DNA from: Ophiothrix spiculata
Taxonomy: Eukaryota > Echinodermata > Ophiuroidea > Amphilepidida > Ophiotrichidae
Direction: 5' to 3' (one strand)
Length of the DNA stretch: 21,628 bases
Assembly (NCBI GenBank): GCA_000969725.1
Contig: JXSR01S015688.1
The notes beneath the pieces are model-generated. The model saw only the letters and a list, made by a program, of their open reading frames with translations. It ran no database searches and had not been told where the DNA came from. A program made the position numbers and the translations under genes. Positions 1 to 8,682 of this stretch are shown piece by piece (within the stretch, counting starts at the first letter, position 1; the number at the start of each line of letters is the position of its first letter).

Positions 1-228
1 CTCCCTTAGATGAACGAGGGTTAAATCTTCAGATGTAACAGTGACCCAAATCAACATTAGCAGATTTTTAAATAAAACGCAAAGAGCATGCCATTTGATT
101 TAATGGAAGTATAAATGAAGGTGCTAATTTGTTTGGTAGTTGAACAAACTGAAAATTTAACGCTGCAAAGGTCTTATGCATCATTGATGCTCTCGTTTTA
201 TTACAATTGGCCCAGGTTCAGGGGGTCC

Positions 229-612
229 GCTCGCAAGTCTGATGACTTGCTAGTCCGAAAGCTTGCTAGTCCGAATATGATAATAGGCTCGTGACCGCTC
301 GTCAGTCCGAATTTTAAAAACTACTCGCTAGTCCGAATTTTTAAAATGGCTCACCAGTCTGAATTTTAATAACAGCTCGCTAGTCCGAATTTTAAAATAG
401 GCTCGCTAGTTTGAATTTTGAAAAACTGTATAGAAATATGCACATTTTTTCTCCTATTCAGACTAGCGAGCTGTTTTTAAAATTAGGACTAGCGAGCTTA
501 TTTTAAAATTTGGACTTGCGAGCCTAAATTACAATTCGGACTAGCGAGCTGTCAACTAGCAAGCCGTAGGACTAGTGAGCTTTTGGACTAGCGATTTGTC
601 GGACTAGCGAGC
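229..612. repeat. Mirror-image tandem array: 26-bp and 16-bp period units with core GCTCGCTAGTCC
   Basis: On the left, cores like GCTCGCTAGTCC start at 229, 245 and 261 (16-bp steps), a truncated core sits at 287, and further cores start at 297, 323, 349, 375 and 401 (exact 26-bp steps). On the right the reverse complement GGACTAGCGAGC starts at 460, 486, 512 and 538 (exact 26-bp steps), then 553, 569, 585 and 601 (15-16-bp steps). The two arms face each other across about 47 bp (413-459). The 26-bp linkers are TTTTAAAA-like. The arms can fold back on each other. This is a fold-back element or inverted satellite; its family is unknown to me. Confidence 0.9.
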
Positions 613-1733
613 TGTCCCCGGGGTTCGGGCAAAATCCCTGTGAAATGGGCAATGTTTTAAAGAAATTGACCTAGTACAGGTGTCCTCAAAAAAAAGCTTA
701 CCAGTAGCTGTAACTATCTTTTTTTCTGAAAATTGTACCTGATCCTTTAACCATTGCCCCAGTTTAGGTCAAACCCCTTTGAACTGGAGGTAATTTTTAA
801 AAAGAAAGTTGCCCCCAGGTCTCATATCTCATATCCTTAAAAAAAGAAACCTTGCCCATATCCCTTCAAAAATCATGGATAGGACCTGCTTACAAGTATG
901 GTAAATTTCACAAATTCATTCCAATTAATAAAATGAATTTTTTTCGTATCAATATAATGAAAGAGTAGACTGTGTCCCTGCTCCACATGTTCTGCTATAC
1001 ATAGAACCTAGTATATTTGATTCCATGGCTATTCAGCTTATGCAACCTTGCATTAATTGTAGCAAGTAATTGATGATACAGTTTCTGTACTGTGGCATGT
1101 ATGAATTGTTAATGTAAACACCAGGTATCATTATTATCTCATTCGAGATAATTGACTTTAAGCATAATGAGAATACTTGAAAGGGTACAGCTGTTTAATA
1201 ATGAGATAAATTGAATACAATATTAAAGGGGCACTAGATATATCCACCATCTTTTCCAAATTTTCCTTTAAAGAATCTACACCTTTCAGTATATTACATC
1301 CCTTAATACTCTGTTCAAAATCTTAAAAAATAAATCAAATGTTTGTTATCTACTTGTTTTGTTTTGTTTACCGTATGTAACAAAATAAAGTTTCTTTGTT
1401 TCACCTTAGGTTAAAGGGTGTGGCGCATAAAGTTTTTCAATCTTCTGCGTTCCTTAAGGTCCATGATAGATTTGACTGAAATTTGCTGTTAAAAATCAGC
1501 ATGAATAATATTTTATCGATGTAGAACCGATTTCTAAAATAAAAATTGGGGGTCACTATGGACTTTGTATGTGAGTCTGTTTAAAAATAGCATTTTTGGA
1601 GCTTTTGGGGAAAAATTAGTACAGTGGTCTATGGGAAATGTAACAAAAGTGACATCTTTTGTTGATTCAAAAACTTCCTACTGAAATTCTGTGTCGATTT
1701 TTTGTCGAAGTATATTCTTTCAATTAACAAACT

Positions 1734-1779
1734 AAAAAGTGGGGGTCACCGACCTATTTGTCGGTGACCCCCACTTTTT
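1734..1779. repeat. Perfect 20-bp hairpin (GGGGGTCACCGAC arms)
   Basis: Arms 1734-1753 and 1760-1779 are exact reverse complements around the 6-base loop CTATTT. Flanking ATTAACAAA and TTTGTTAAT extend the pairing outwards past one mismatched pair. A related GGGGGTCAC lies at about 1548, so this may be the centre of a larger fold-back repeat. Within a transcript it would form a stable stem. Confidence 0.88.
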
Positions 1780-2150
1780 ATTTTGTTAATTTTGTCACAA
1801 AAAATAAGAAAATGTGACATTTGCTATATCAAAACAAGGGTGTGGACCATACACCTTAATCAATTGAAGATTTTGATAGAACGTGAAAGCACTTTCTTTT
1901 TCTATTATTTTTTTTTCTCACAACCCCTGTATCATATCATATTATATCATGATGATAAGGTTAAATAATCCAAAATTACAATCCCAAATTCTGCTGAAAA
2001 GCTCAAGAAAGCTCCTTAAAATCACATGATTAAAGTATGCACAAAAATTATCTGAGAGGGTGTCCTAAATATGATACATGTTAACGAATACATGTAGCAA
2101 ACTTTTAGGTCATCCAGTCAGTTGATAAATGCACCCAAGACAAGATGATT

Positions 2151-2616
2151 TGTGATGGCTTACCCTGAAAAGGGGGACTTTGAAGATGATATCAAATCAA
2201 TTTTAAGAGGTGAGCGTGGCCGAGCGGTTAGCGCACGGGTCTCGGGCCCCGGGTCGGGCAGTTTTCGTCTCCTTGTTTCCTTGGGCAAGAAACTTTACTT
2301 GCTCCGTGGTAGGACAGTCATGTAAAGCCGTGGGTCCCCTGTACGAATAGACTCCTTCATGGGGTATGCATGTTATGCAAGTACTTGTATCATTGATTGA
2401 TTGATTGATTGATTGATTAATTTTATCATTTCATCTGTTACTGCATTGTCGAAGCTTTAAAATGACACCTTACTTGTTGAAATTGATCAAGGCAATCAAA
2501 TTTTACAACAGAAAATCTGCTGGAAATCTTATTATTTTATTTTATTTTTTGCTGCCTATTTTCAGTTTCTCGAAAAGTGTTCTGTTGCAAAGTCCCCCTT
2601 TTCGGGTGAGTCATTT
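2151..2616. mobile_element. Terminal-inverted-repeat element, interrupted by a SINE
   Basis: The left end at 2151-2181 (TGTGATGGCTTACCC, then GAAAAGGGGGACTTT) is matched in reverse complement at 2589-2616 with a few differences. The same end recurs at 21020-21050, so this is a repeat family. Bases 2208-2420 are a separate SINE, so the original element was about 250 bp. No transposase is present; it is non-autonomous. The open frame 2462-2773 within it shows no protein features. Confidence 0.7.
2208..2420 (+). mobile_element. tRNA-derived SINE with (TGAT)n tail
   Basis: GTGGCCGAGCGGTTAGCGC (2216-2234) matches the internal A box of Pol III genes and resembles the head of a tRNA-Leu or tRNA-Ser. 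The B box region after it (about 2249-2262) is degenerate. A tRNA-unrelated body follows, and the copy ends in tandem TGAT/TTGA units at about 2393-2419. The head-body-simple-repeat-tail layout is that of a SINE whose 3' end is recognised by a LINE. It is not a working tRNA gene: the B box and the 3' half of the cloverleaf are lost. Confidence 0.75.
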
Positions 2617-2671
2617 GTTATTTTCAACCCCCTTGATACTATTAATGATATTTTCATTTTACTCTTTGCAG

Positions 2672-2893
2672 CTATGTTTTATGGTTCGGAGATATGAACT
2701 ACAGAATACAAGACATGAGCAGAGAAGTGATCAAATTCCATTGCTCACCCAAAAAAATACAAAAACTTTATGAAAATGATCAACTACATATATCAATGAA
2801 AGAAGGCCAAATATTTGATGGATTTGAAGAAGGTGAAATTACATTCATGCCGACATATAAGTATGATTTCAAAACTAGCATCTATGACACTAG
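2672..2893 (+). CDS. INPP5K: Exon a: 5-phosphatase catalytic domain, C-terminal half, first visible exon
   Basis: The acceptor is a T-rich tract ending TTTGCAG at 2671, and the donor is AG|GTAAGG at 2893/2894. The exon starts with the last base of a split codon, then reads YVLWFGDMNYR from 2673. WFGDMNYR (2682-2705) matches the WxGDxN(Y/F)R motif of type II inositol 5-phosphatases; its Asp and Asn belong to the catalytic/metal-binding core. Further on, EGEITFMPTYKYD followed by YDT matches the conserved stretch before the PAW motif. The last two bases (AG) complete a Ser codon with the T at 6276, so the following intron is phase 2. The open frame from 2462 to 2773 lies in another frame and is not coding. 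This exon alone is diagnostic of the enzyme family. Confidence 0.93.
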
Positions 2894-3365
2894 GTAAGGA
2901 TACTTAAAGAGTGTTTAAAGAAGCATGGCCCAATTATAAAAAATTGATTTTCAATTTCCAATAAAAATTATTAAACTCAAAGTCAGGATCACATAGCATT
3001 TTGGTAACATTTGTGACATTTGCCATGGATCCCTTAATAGGTTTAATAGGTTGCAGTTCAATCTTTAGTTCCATTTGTCAAACCAGCTTTAAAAATGGAA
3101 TTAAAGCAATACTATAAAGTGTTAAAAATGAAGCGCCCCCTGTCACCCATGACTTTTGATTTTTTGGGCTTATTGGGGTTGTTTTTGCTAGATATGAATA
3201 CCCTTCAAACGATTTGGCCTAAAGATGCTTACTTTTTCTGTTATGGCCATTTGTTGAATTAAATTCGGGATCCCGAATTTAAGTCCACATGTATTAGTAT
3301 AGGAAAGCACGCATGTGCTTTTTATCCATTTTTTGGTGGCAAATTTTTTTTCTTCACAAAATACA

Positions 3366-4425
3366 TTCATATTCATTCATATTCTTTATTCCATAAAAAC
3401 TACATCAAAAATATAACAGCAACACAAAGACATACTTTGGAGGAAAGAACTGGAAGGCCAGTAAGGCCTGAAATAGTTCTTCCCTGTTAAGCAAAAACAA
3501 AAAAAAACAAAAATCATAAGTTTCAGACAAATGCATAATATGCTGACAAACAATTAACTACCTGACAAGACACTCATTCAAACAAGACAACACAAGTGAC
3601 GTGCTCAAAGTGGTTTGAAATTAATTATAATATTTTGCTTAAGTTGGTTCCGAAATTGTTTTACACTTTTTGATTCTTTTATCTCACATGATAATGAGTT
3701 CCAAAGGAGAGGGCCACGTGATCGGATGGAACCGTCAGTAAATGATTTTTTATGAAAAGTGATGTTTAAATCATTCACTTGTCTTGTTTGGTAGTCGTGA
3801 ATATCAGATCGTTTTTTAAAATAGTCGTTAAACACTATAGGTAAATCATTAATATGATATTTAAACATAAAGACGCCAAGTTCAAGGGTATATGTATCTG
3901 TTACAGTTAAAATGTTGTTGTTCGCAAAAAGAGGAGCTGTATGACTACGAAAGTGACTTTTAGATATTGTCCTAATTGCCCATTTTTGCAATTTGATGAC
4001 TTTATCAAGATAAGATTTACAGGTTTTTCCCCAAATTAGGATTGCGTAGTTAAGATACGGTGATACTAGTGAACAATACAGGGTGTGGAGAATACGGGTT
4101 GGAATGGAGTACTTAAGTTTGTTCATGACACCAATATTCCTTGATAAAGTTTTTGAAATGCAATCAATATGATTTTTCCATGTCAAACATTCGTCAATTA
4201 GTACACCAAGAAATTTAGTATTTTTCACTCTTTCTAAGACTGTATTGTTTAATATAACTGATAAACTACTACTAGTTTTAACTGAAGTCATGTGAGACGT
4301 TCCCATGATCATAAAGTTCGTTTTAGTGGCATTCACTGACAATTTGTTTGCTTTAAACCAATTTGAAACTTCATTCAGTTCTACACTTGAAAACACTTTT
4401 AGATAGTCACATTCCTCCATTTTAT
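3366..4425 (-). mobile_element. 5'-truncated CR1/L2-like non-LTR retrotransposon
   Basis: On the minus strand the copy starts within the reverse transcriptase region, runs through an intact ORF end (stop at 3605) and about 240 bp of 3' sequence, and ends in ATGGAATAAAG followed by tandem GAATAT/GAATGA units at 3366-3390. Short tandem repeats instead of poly(A) at the 3' end are typical of CR1/L2-clade elements. The 5' truncation point is close to 4425, where the flanking element resumes. A clear target duplication was not found. Confidence 0.75.
3605..4420 (-). pseudogene. Reverse transcriptase C-terminal fragment (271 codons, unbroken) of a LINE
   Basis: The translation has the usual order of CR1/L2/Jockey-like polymerases downstream of the catalytic centre: WFKANKLSVNATKTNFM, then KFLGVLIDECLTWKNHI (thumb), then SPYLNYAILIWGKT, LQKWAIRTI, FRSHTAPLFANNNIL and a closing GPLLWNSLSCEIK. 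The fingers/palm part with the FADD-type catalytic box is absent, as a stop codon lies just upstream of the first Met on this strand. The Met is therefore only the first one left by truncation, not a real start. No stop or frameshift interrupts the 271 codons, which suggests a young copy. It is antisense to the host gene. It cannot make an active enzyme. Confidence 0.88.
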
Positions 4426-4895
4426 GCTGTTTTTACTATAGACCATTTTTTATCAAAATCTTATAGTATTGCTTTAATGACTACTTAGAGCATAACTGAC
4501 AACAAGTTCAGCTGTTATACGCTGGGACTTTTCATCTTGAGTTAACTCAATTGCAACTTATGACTTTTTGGTGTGTCTAAATGGGAGTTTTGCTATGACT
4601 GAGTCACAGAAACAATATGATATCATATTGATAGAAAACTGAAGACAAAACTGTGTGAATTGCTGTACTTTTGACCAATCAGATGAGAGAAATCTATAGT
4701 AGGCATGTGAGGCCGCATAAAAAACAAAGTTGTTTCTCATCGGGAGGTGTTTCAAAATTTGATGAGGGAGGTGTTTTTGTGTGTTTGTGTGTGTTAGTGA
4801 GTCATCCTCTGTAGATATTGACTGCACATTCAGTTACTGTCTGTTATGCTCAATGTGCCATAAATATACATGTTTTGAAAATACATTTGAGGGAT

Positions 4896-6021
4896 GCTCT
4901 GACATAATGAGAGGAAAGTTGCAAATTTAAAAATTGAATTTATTACATATTTTAAAGGTGTAGGTTCCTATTTTACGATGTGTATAATTTACTTTTAACT
5001 GATTGACCTTGACCTCTGAAATGCATTGTGCAAGGTTTCAACCTTTGCTTGTGTCCTGTTTTCTCCTGAGAGGCAAAAGAAAGCATGCAATCCTGGGGAT
5101 GATGCTGTCATGTAAATACAAAAGAAATGGAAAATAGGTATACCAATTAATTTTACATTTTGTCATATATCTCCGAAACTATAAAGAATTTGGACGTGAA
5201 ATTTTGGATTCATAATCAGAAAAATATGGGCTTTCATTTGGCATCAAAAAATATACTACTTCCGGTTGAGCCCTGGGGGATGAGAATGTGATCAGAACCT
5301 ACACCTTTAATTCTCTGTAATCTTGACTTTTGAATGATATATGATATGTCACACTTTCTTTCGCCATTCTTAATTTACAGATCGAAATCAAAAGCAGTCC
5401 ACTGAATATATTGCATTAAAAATTAGCTGCAAATCGATTTCAAAGATACTGATTAGGCAAAAAAAAAAAGTTTGTTTCCTGTCGGTGGTCAAAAAACCTA
5501 AATGCGAAATGCGTTTTTTTATTTTATTTTGTTTTCTTTTTTTTCTATTGTTCAAGAGGTGCTAAGGCAAATTTTGATCGAAAATCCGCATGGGTGATGA
5601 TTTTTTCAGTAAGAAACCTGTCCAGTTTCAAGTTTTTGTTGAAAAGAAAACACTTCTTTTGTAAAAATTTTGTAATTTTCCCCGTTCTTTTTATCAAATT
5701 GGCTATTTTGATTTTCGTTTTCTAAAATATCAAATAAAAAAATGAAATGCGCAAATAATGACGCCAAGACGAAATGCGCGCGGCGCACGGGACACTTGCC
5801 TTACTACAGTGTTTTTAAAATAGCGCAATGCAATCAATTAACTCTGAATAATTGCACTTCCAGGCAAAGTTGACCTTCAAAACTTTAGGTATAGGTAAAC
5901 ACTTATGCATTAAGGCGGTTTTATGTCAAAAAACGAAATTTGACTTTTTCACTCTATTTTTACTTTAGATGCCATTTATTCAAAATGTAGATTTGCGACT
6001 TTCCTCTCATTTTGCCAGAGC
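4896..6021. repeat. 34-bp inverted repeat 1.1 kb apart (4896-4929 and 5988-6021)
   Basis: The segment GCTCTGACATAATGAGAGG plus the following bases to 4929 reappears in reverse complement at 5988-6021 with 4 differences in 34. Weaker similarity continues outward into TATACAT/ATGTATA tracts. These could be the ends of one larger non-autonomous transposon into which the element at 4952-5310 inserted, or two copies of a family in opposite orientation. Confidence 0.6.
4952..5310. mobile_element. MITE with 16-bp perfect TTAAAGGTGTAGGTTC termini
   Basis: TTAAAGGTGTAGGTTC at 4952-4967 is exactly repeated in reverse complement at 5295-5310, enclosing 359 bp in total. Ends of the TTAAAG type also bound 3100-4478 and 18253-18766. 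No coding capacity. The interior is AT-rich with a CCGGTTGAGCCC patch near the right end. Confidence 0.8.
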
Positions 6022-6275
6022 AACCCACATTAGTAAAATATACACTCATACATATTTCATATGTAAATATCCATTAAAAAGGAAAGTGGCATCTCAATTT
6101 TTGAAAACTTAGCTCAATATCTAGCATACAACAAGCATTTTTGAAAAAGTGATTGGGCATCCAAAAGTGAGGAGGGAGGGGATGAGAAACAACTTTCTCT
6201 TTTTATGAGGCCTATTGCACTGTAAATCACCTGTATTTCTTTCTTAGTAGTATTTCTTTCTTAATAATCTTGCAG

Positions 6276-6441
6276 TGAGAAGCAAAGGCCACCAGCCTGG
6301 ACAGACAGGAGTTTATGTAGAATACATCCAAGACATGAGGACAAAAAAGAAGAATTCTATATCAAACTTGTATCATACAAAGCCCATGGGGATATTGAAT
6401 GGAGCGATCACAAACCAGTCAGTGCTGAGTATGTTATACAG
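6276..6441 (+). CDS. INPP5K: Exon b: end of 5-phosphatase catalytic domain (PAWTDR and SDHKPV motifs)
   Basis: The acceptor is TAATCTTGCAG ending at 6275 and the donor is CAG|GTATGT at 6441/6442. After completing the split Ser, the exon reads SEKQRPPAWTDRSLCR. PAWTDR (6292-6309) is the second signature motif of the family; Trp, Asp and Arg are all present. The usual RILW/RVLY that closes the motif is here RSLC (6307-6318), an unusual pair of replacements. The exon ends with SDHKPVSAEYVIQ. SDHKPV (6403-6420) contains the conserved Asp-His of the endonuclease/exonuclease/phosphatase fold. The exon holds 55 codons plus one base and leaves a phase 0 junction. Confidence 0.93.
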
Positions 6442-6835
6442 GTATGTTCCATAGCCACACTTCTACCCCAGAACCCCACCATGTTTTGCACCTCCAAATG
6501 CATTATGTCAAATTCATACACTTTGCGTTAATTACGTGTTGAAATAGTAAATCTAATTGGACAGTTGGTAACTTATACGCATTCATTAATCTCGTCTAGT
6601 TGCACGCTGCGTATCGCGTAGTGCGTTGTACAATTCCATGTGTGCGTAACATGCTCGTGCTTGTATGGCAAGTTCATTTTAAAAGAAAGGGAAATCTAAA
6701 TTACAATGATTAACATGAGACGATGGATGGTTGTATTTTCTCTGTTTTATTGAAATAGCAAACACATTTTTAAATAATTTTGCCGTTTAATTTCTTTGCT
6801 ATTTTATTCTAATCATTGTCATGTATGAATTTGAT

Positions 6836-7020
6836 TAATAACTGCTCTTTACTTGGCGCTCGTAAAATAGTACAAAAATAATGCACCTTGGGCTAAAGTC
6901 TTAGTTGTCCAACTACCTCGTCAACTAGCGCCTCAAGTTGACTGCGGACAACTCCAACTTCAGCACCTGGTGCATTATTTTTGTACAATTTCACTCGCGT
7001 CAAGTAATACGCAGTTATTA
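6836..7020. mobile_element. Fold-back MITE, about 185 bp
   Basis: The left arm starting TAATAACTGC and passing through GTACAAAAATAATGCACC pairs with the right arm ending GCAGTTATTA. The 18-base segment GTACAAAAATAATGCACC is exact in both arms. The middle also pairs (AGTTGTCC with GGACAACT), so the whole element is one near-continuous hairpin with a few bulges. No ORF. Confidence 0.82.
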
Positions 7021-7410
7021 AATCTATAATTGATTTATATCTTATAAAGCTCACAGTGATATTAATCTGGAGTGAGAGTCCATACAGAATATGTTATCAC
7101 TTGTTTGACGAAATTCCTTGAATCCCATTGGTCGAAATTAAGCTAAGTAATATATACCTGTATTACGTTTTTTAAGTCTAAAATAACCTGGATCACGTAT
7201 TTAAAGAGTTATCGTGCAGGGATGATTGTGCGTGAAGTGTTTTTATTGCACGCCTGCAAAAGTCGCACATGCAAACATATTATCAAACCAAACAATACAG
7301 TTTATATTATCTGTTTAGCAAAGTTGTATTACTTACTATTTGTCATTTATGAAGACAATTTGGGTAAATTTGTGATCTAAACAAGCATATTTTTCATTTT
7401 AATAATAAGA

Positions 7411-7588
7411 ACTATGCTTATACCAAGTGATAAATTTGTTACCCCCTGTTTGTTCTTAGGCAATACAAAAGATATCTATGGTTGGGTGCTGTTGGCCTCA
7501 TTGTAAAACAGCACCCAACCATAGATATCTGTCTGTATTCCATGAACAGACAGGGGGTAACTAATAGTATACTTGGTATACACATAAC
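7411..7588. mobile_element. Hairpin MITE with a 24-bp perfect inner stem
   Basis: The inner arms 7470-7493 and 7507-7530 are exact reverse complements around a 13-base loop. Pairing continues outward with small bulges through GTTACCCCCTGT and TATACCAAGT to the ends (7411-7428 with 7571-7588). The open frame at 7482-7682 merely reads across this hairpin and is not coding. Confidence 0.85.
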
Positions 7589-7714
7589 AGGTAGGTACTA
7601 TCTTACACCCTTTACCAGCTGTATCCCCACCCAAAAATCCCACCAATCCCTGCACCTAAAACCCCACCCACTCCAGACTTAGTGGAGTGACCATAACCAA
7701 TTGGTGCCAAATAT

Positions 7715-8170
7715 GATATGTGACCCGTCATAACGAAAGGTACCTTAAGGTCGGCAAAATCAAAATTGATTTTCTGGTCTCACCTGAAAGCTTAGATTTT
7801 AAGCTTTAAAATGGCACCTTGATTTTGGTTATTGGATGTTCTGTTGCGAAGTTACACCCAAATTGGTAAAAGGCATCGGGCTGATTCGGAAAACTATAGT
7901 TCTGAGAAAATCGAGTTTAAAGTTTTTGTACTAGTAAATCTTGAATGGAGAGAGGATTTTTAGCTTGGTTTTTAATACATTTTTCTTATGTTTTGGATGT
8001 TGGAACCTGATTAATATGATAGAATACACTTCAATGATAACCTTTCTGATGAAATTAGAAATTCGACCTTGGACGTGATTTTTGATTATGCTTAGCTTCA
8101 ATTGCCCGTATTTCGTAATGTACTATGCCAGTATTAAGGTACCTTTCGATATGACGATCCACATATGTGT
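7715..8170. mobile_element. Inverted-repeat element with 22-bp termini
   Basis: GTCATAACGAAAGGTACCTT with the next two bases (7727-7748) matches the reverse complement of 8134-8155 with one difference, and looser matching (GATATGTG / CACATATG) extends outside. The inner left part (7750-7800) resembles the reverse complement of the window's right edge (21541-21628), and the stretch GTTCTGTTGCGAAGTT resembles the right end of the 2151-2616 element, so these belong to one diverged superfamily. Confidence 0.72.
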
Positions 8171-8500
8171 TGTCTTGCTCCTCATGCTCCACCATCTCAC
8201 CCCTAGATCCCACCAAAGTATGCACTTTCATATTTTTATCCCAAACTTCTATCTTATCTTATGTATATAAGCAGCCAATTAACGTGTACACATAAACCAG
8301 TATGACCATACAAGGAAGTAAATTAGTCTGTATTTTTGGAATCATAACCGCGTACTAAATCTTACTAAATATTCAAATGAACTTATGTTCGATGTTTGTC
8401 CATGTGGTAGCAACAAAATTAGCCGACGATAATATCAAAATCATGAAAGATCCATGCACAAAAATATTTATATAAGTGATTTGGTCTTAATTAATCCTAA

Positions 8501-8682
8501 TAGACCAGTTTCGTATGTCCTATAATGCATCTTGAAAGTACCACAAATACGGGCATTTTGCGCGAATGACCATAATACTACATTGTGCACATGACAACAT
8601 TTGCGCAGAACGTAATGATATGGTCAACTGAGCATTACGGTACTTTCAATATGCATTATGGGACATATACAAAAGTGGTCTA
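8501..8682. mobile_element. Hairpin MITE, 182 bp, TAGACCA... termini
   Basis: The arms 8501-8542 and 8639-8682 pair over about 42 bases with a few mismatches; ATAATGCAT and TTGAAAGTACC are shared exactly. The element begins TAGACCA and ends TGGTCTA. The interior contains CATTTTGCGCG and CATTTGCGCAG and an ATGGTCA / TGACCAT pair. TA at each end may be a TA target duplication (Tc1/mariner-like), which I infer only from the ends. Confidence 0.82.

Larger units (their letters stand above)
1..2671. other. Upstream non-coding stretch, probably an intron of the 5-phosphatase gene
   Basis: The exon at 2672 begins inside a codon, so an upstream exon must exist; nothing resembling the missing N-terminal catalytic motifs was seen in any frame here. 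The stretch holds the mirror-image array at 229-612, weak diverged direct repeats around 625-850, a perfect hairpin at 1734-1779 and an inverted-repeat element with a SINE at 2151-2616. The rest (about 860-1540 and 1870-2150) is AT-rich with nothing recognised. Confidence 0.6.
3100..4478. mobile_element. TTAA-flanked inverted-repeat element containing a LINE fragment
   Basis: ATTAAAGCAATACTATAA at 3100-3117 is exactly repeated in reverse complement at 4461-4478, and weaker pairing continues inward for about 12 bases. Both ends carry TTAA, which could be a TTAA target duplication of piggyBac type, or just the element's terminus. The antisense LINE copy occupies the interior from about 3366 to 4425, so the older element would have been about 320 bp. 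Because TTAA is its own reverse complement, it alone cannot prove the target duplication. Confidence 0.6.
2894..6275 (+). other. Intron a-b (3382 bp, phase 2)
   Basis: Bounded by GTAAGG and TTGCAG. It holds a TTAAAG-ended element carrying an antisense LINE fragment (3100-4478), a long-range inverted repeat (4896-4929 with 5988-6021), a second TTAAAG-ended element (4952-5310) and T- and A-rich tracts around 5460-5545. A small GC-rich patch at 5774-5800 is part of an unclassified repeat. Between 4480 and 4890, nothing is recognised. Confidence 0.85.

Noticed and set aside
229..612. CRISPR-like regular repeats
   Set aside because: Spacing of 26 and 16 bp leaves AT-rich linkers that are themselves similar, the second half is inverted, and the setting is a eukaryotic intron.
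625..850. Tandem repeat of about 140 bp
   Set aside because: Segments near 629 and 770 are similar (CAAA-CCC...TGAA-TGG...TTTTAAA), but too diverged by eye to set a unit; left as a remark in the upstream region.
2208..2290. Functional tRNA gene
   Set aside because: A good A box, but the B box is degenerate and the cloverleaf cannot close; the simple-repeat tail shows a SINE.
2462..2773. 103-codon open frame with a hydrophobic segment
   Set aside because: It runs through a repeat terminus and overlaps exon a in another frame; the hydrophobic look comes from T-rich DNA.
5551..5812. MITE with GTGCTAAGGCAA / TTGCCTTACTACA ends
   Set aside because: Only about 8 bases (TAAGGCAA) pair reliably and no target duplication is visible.
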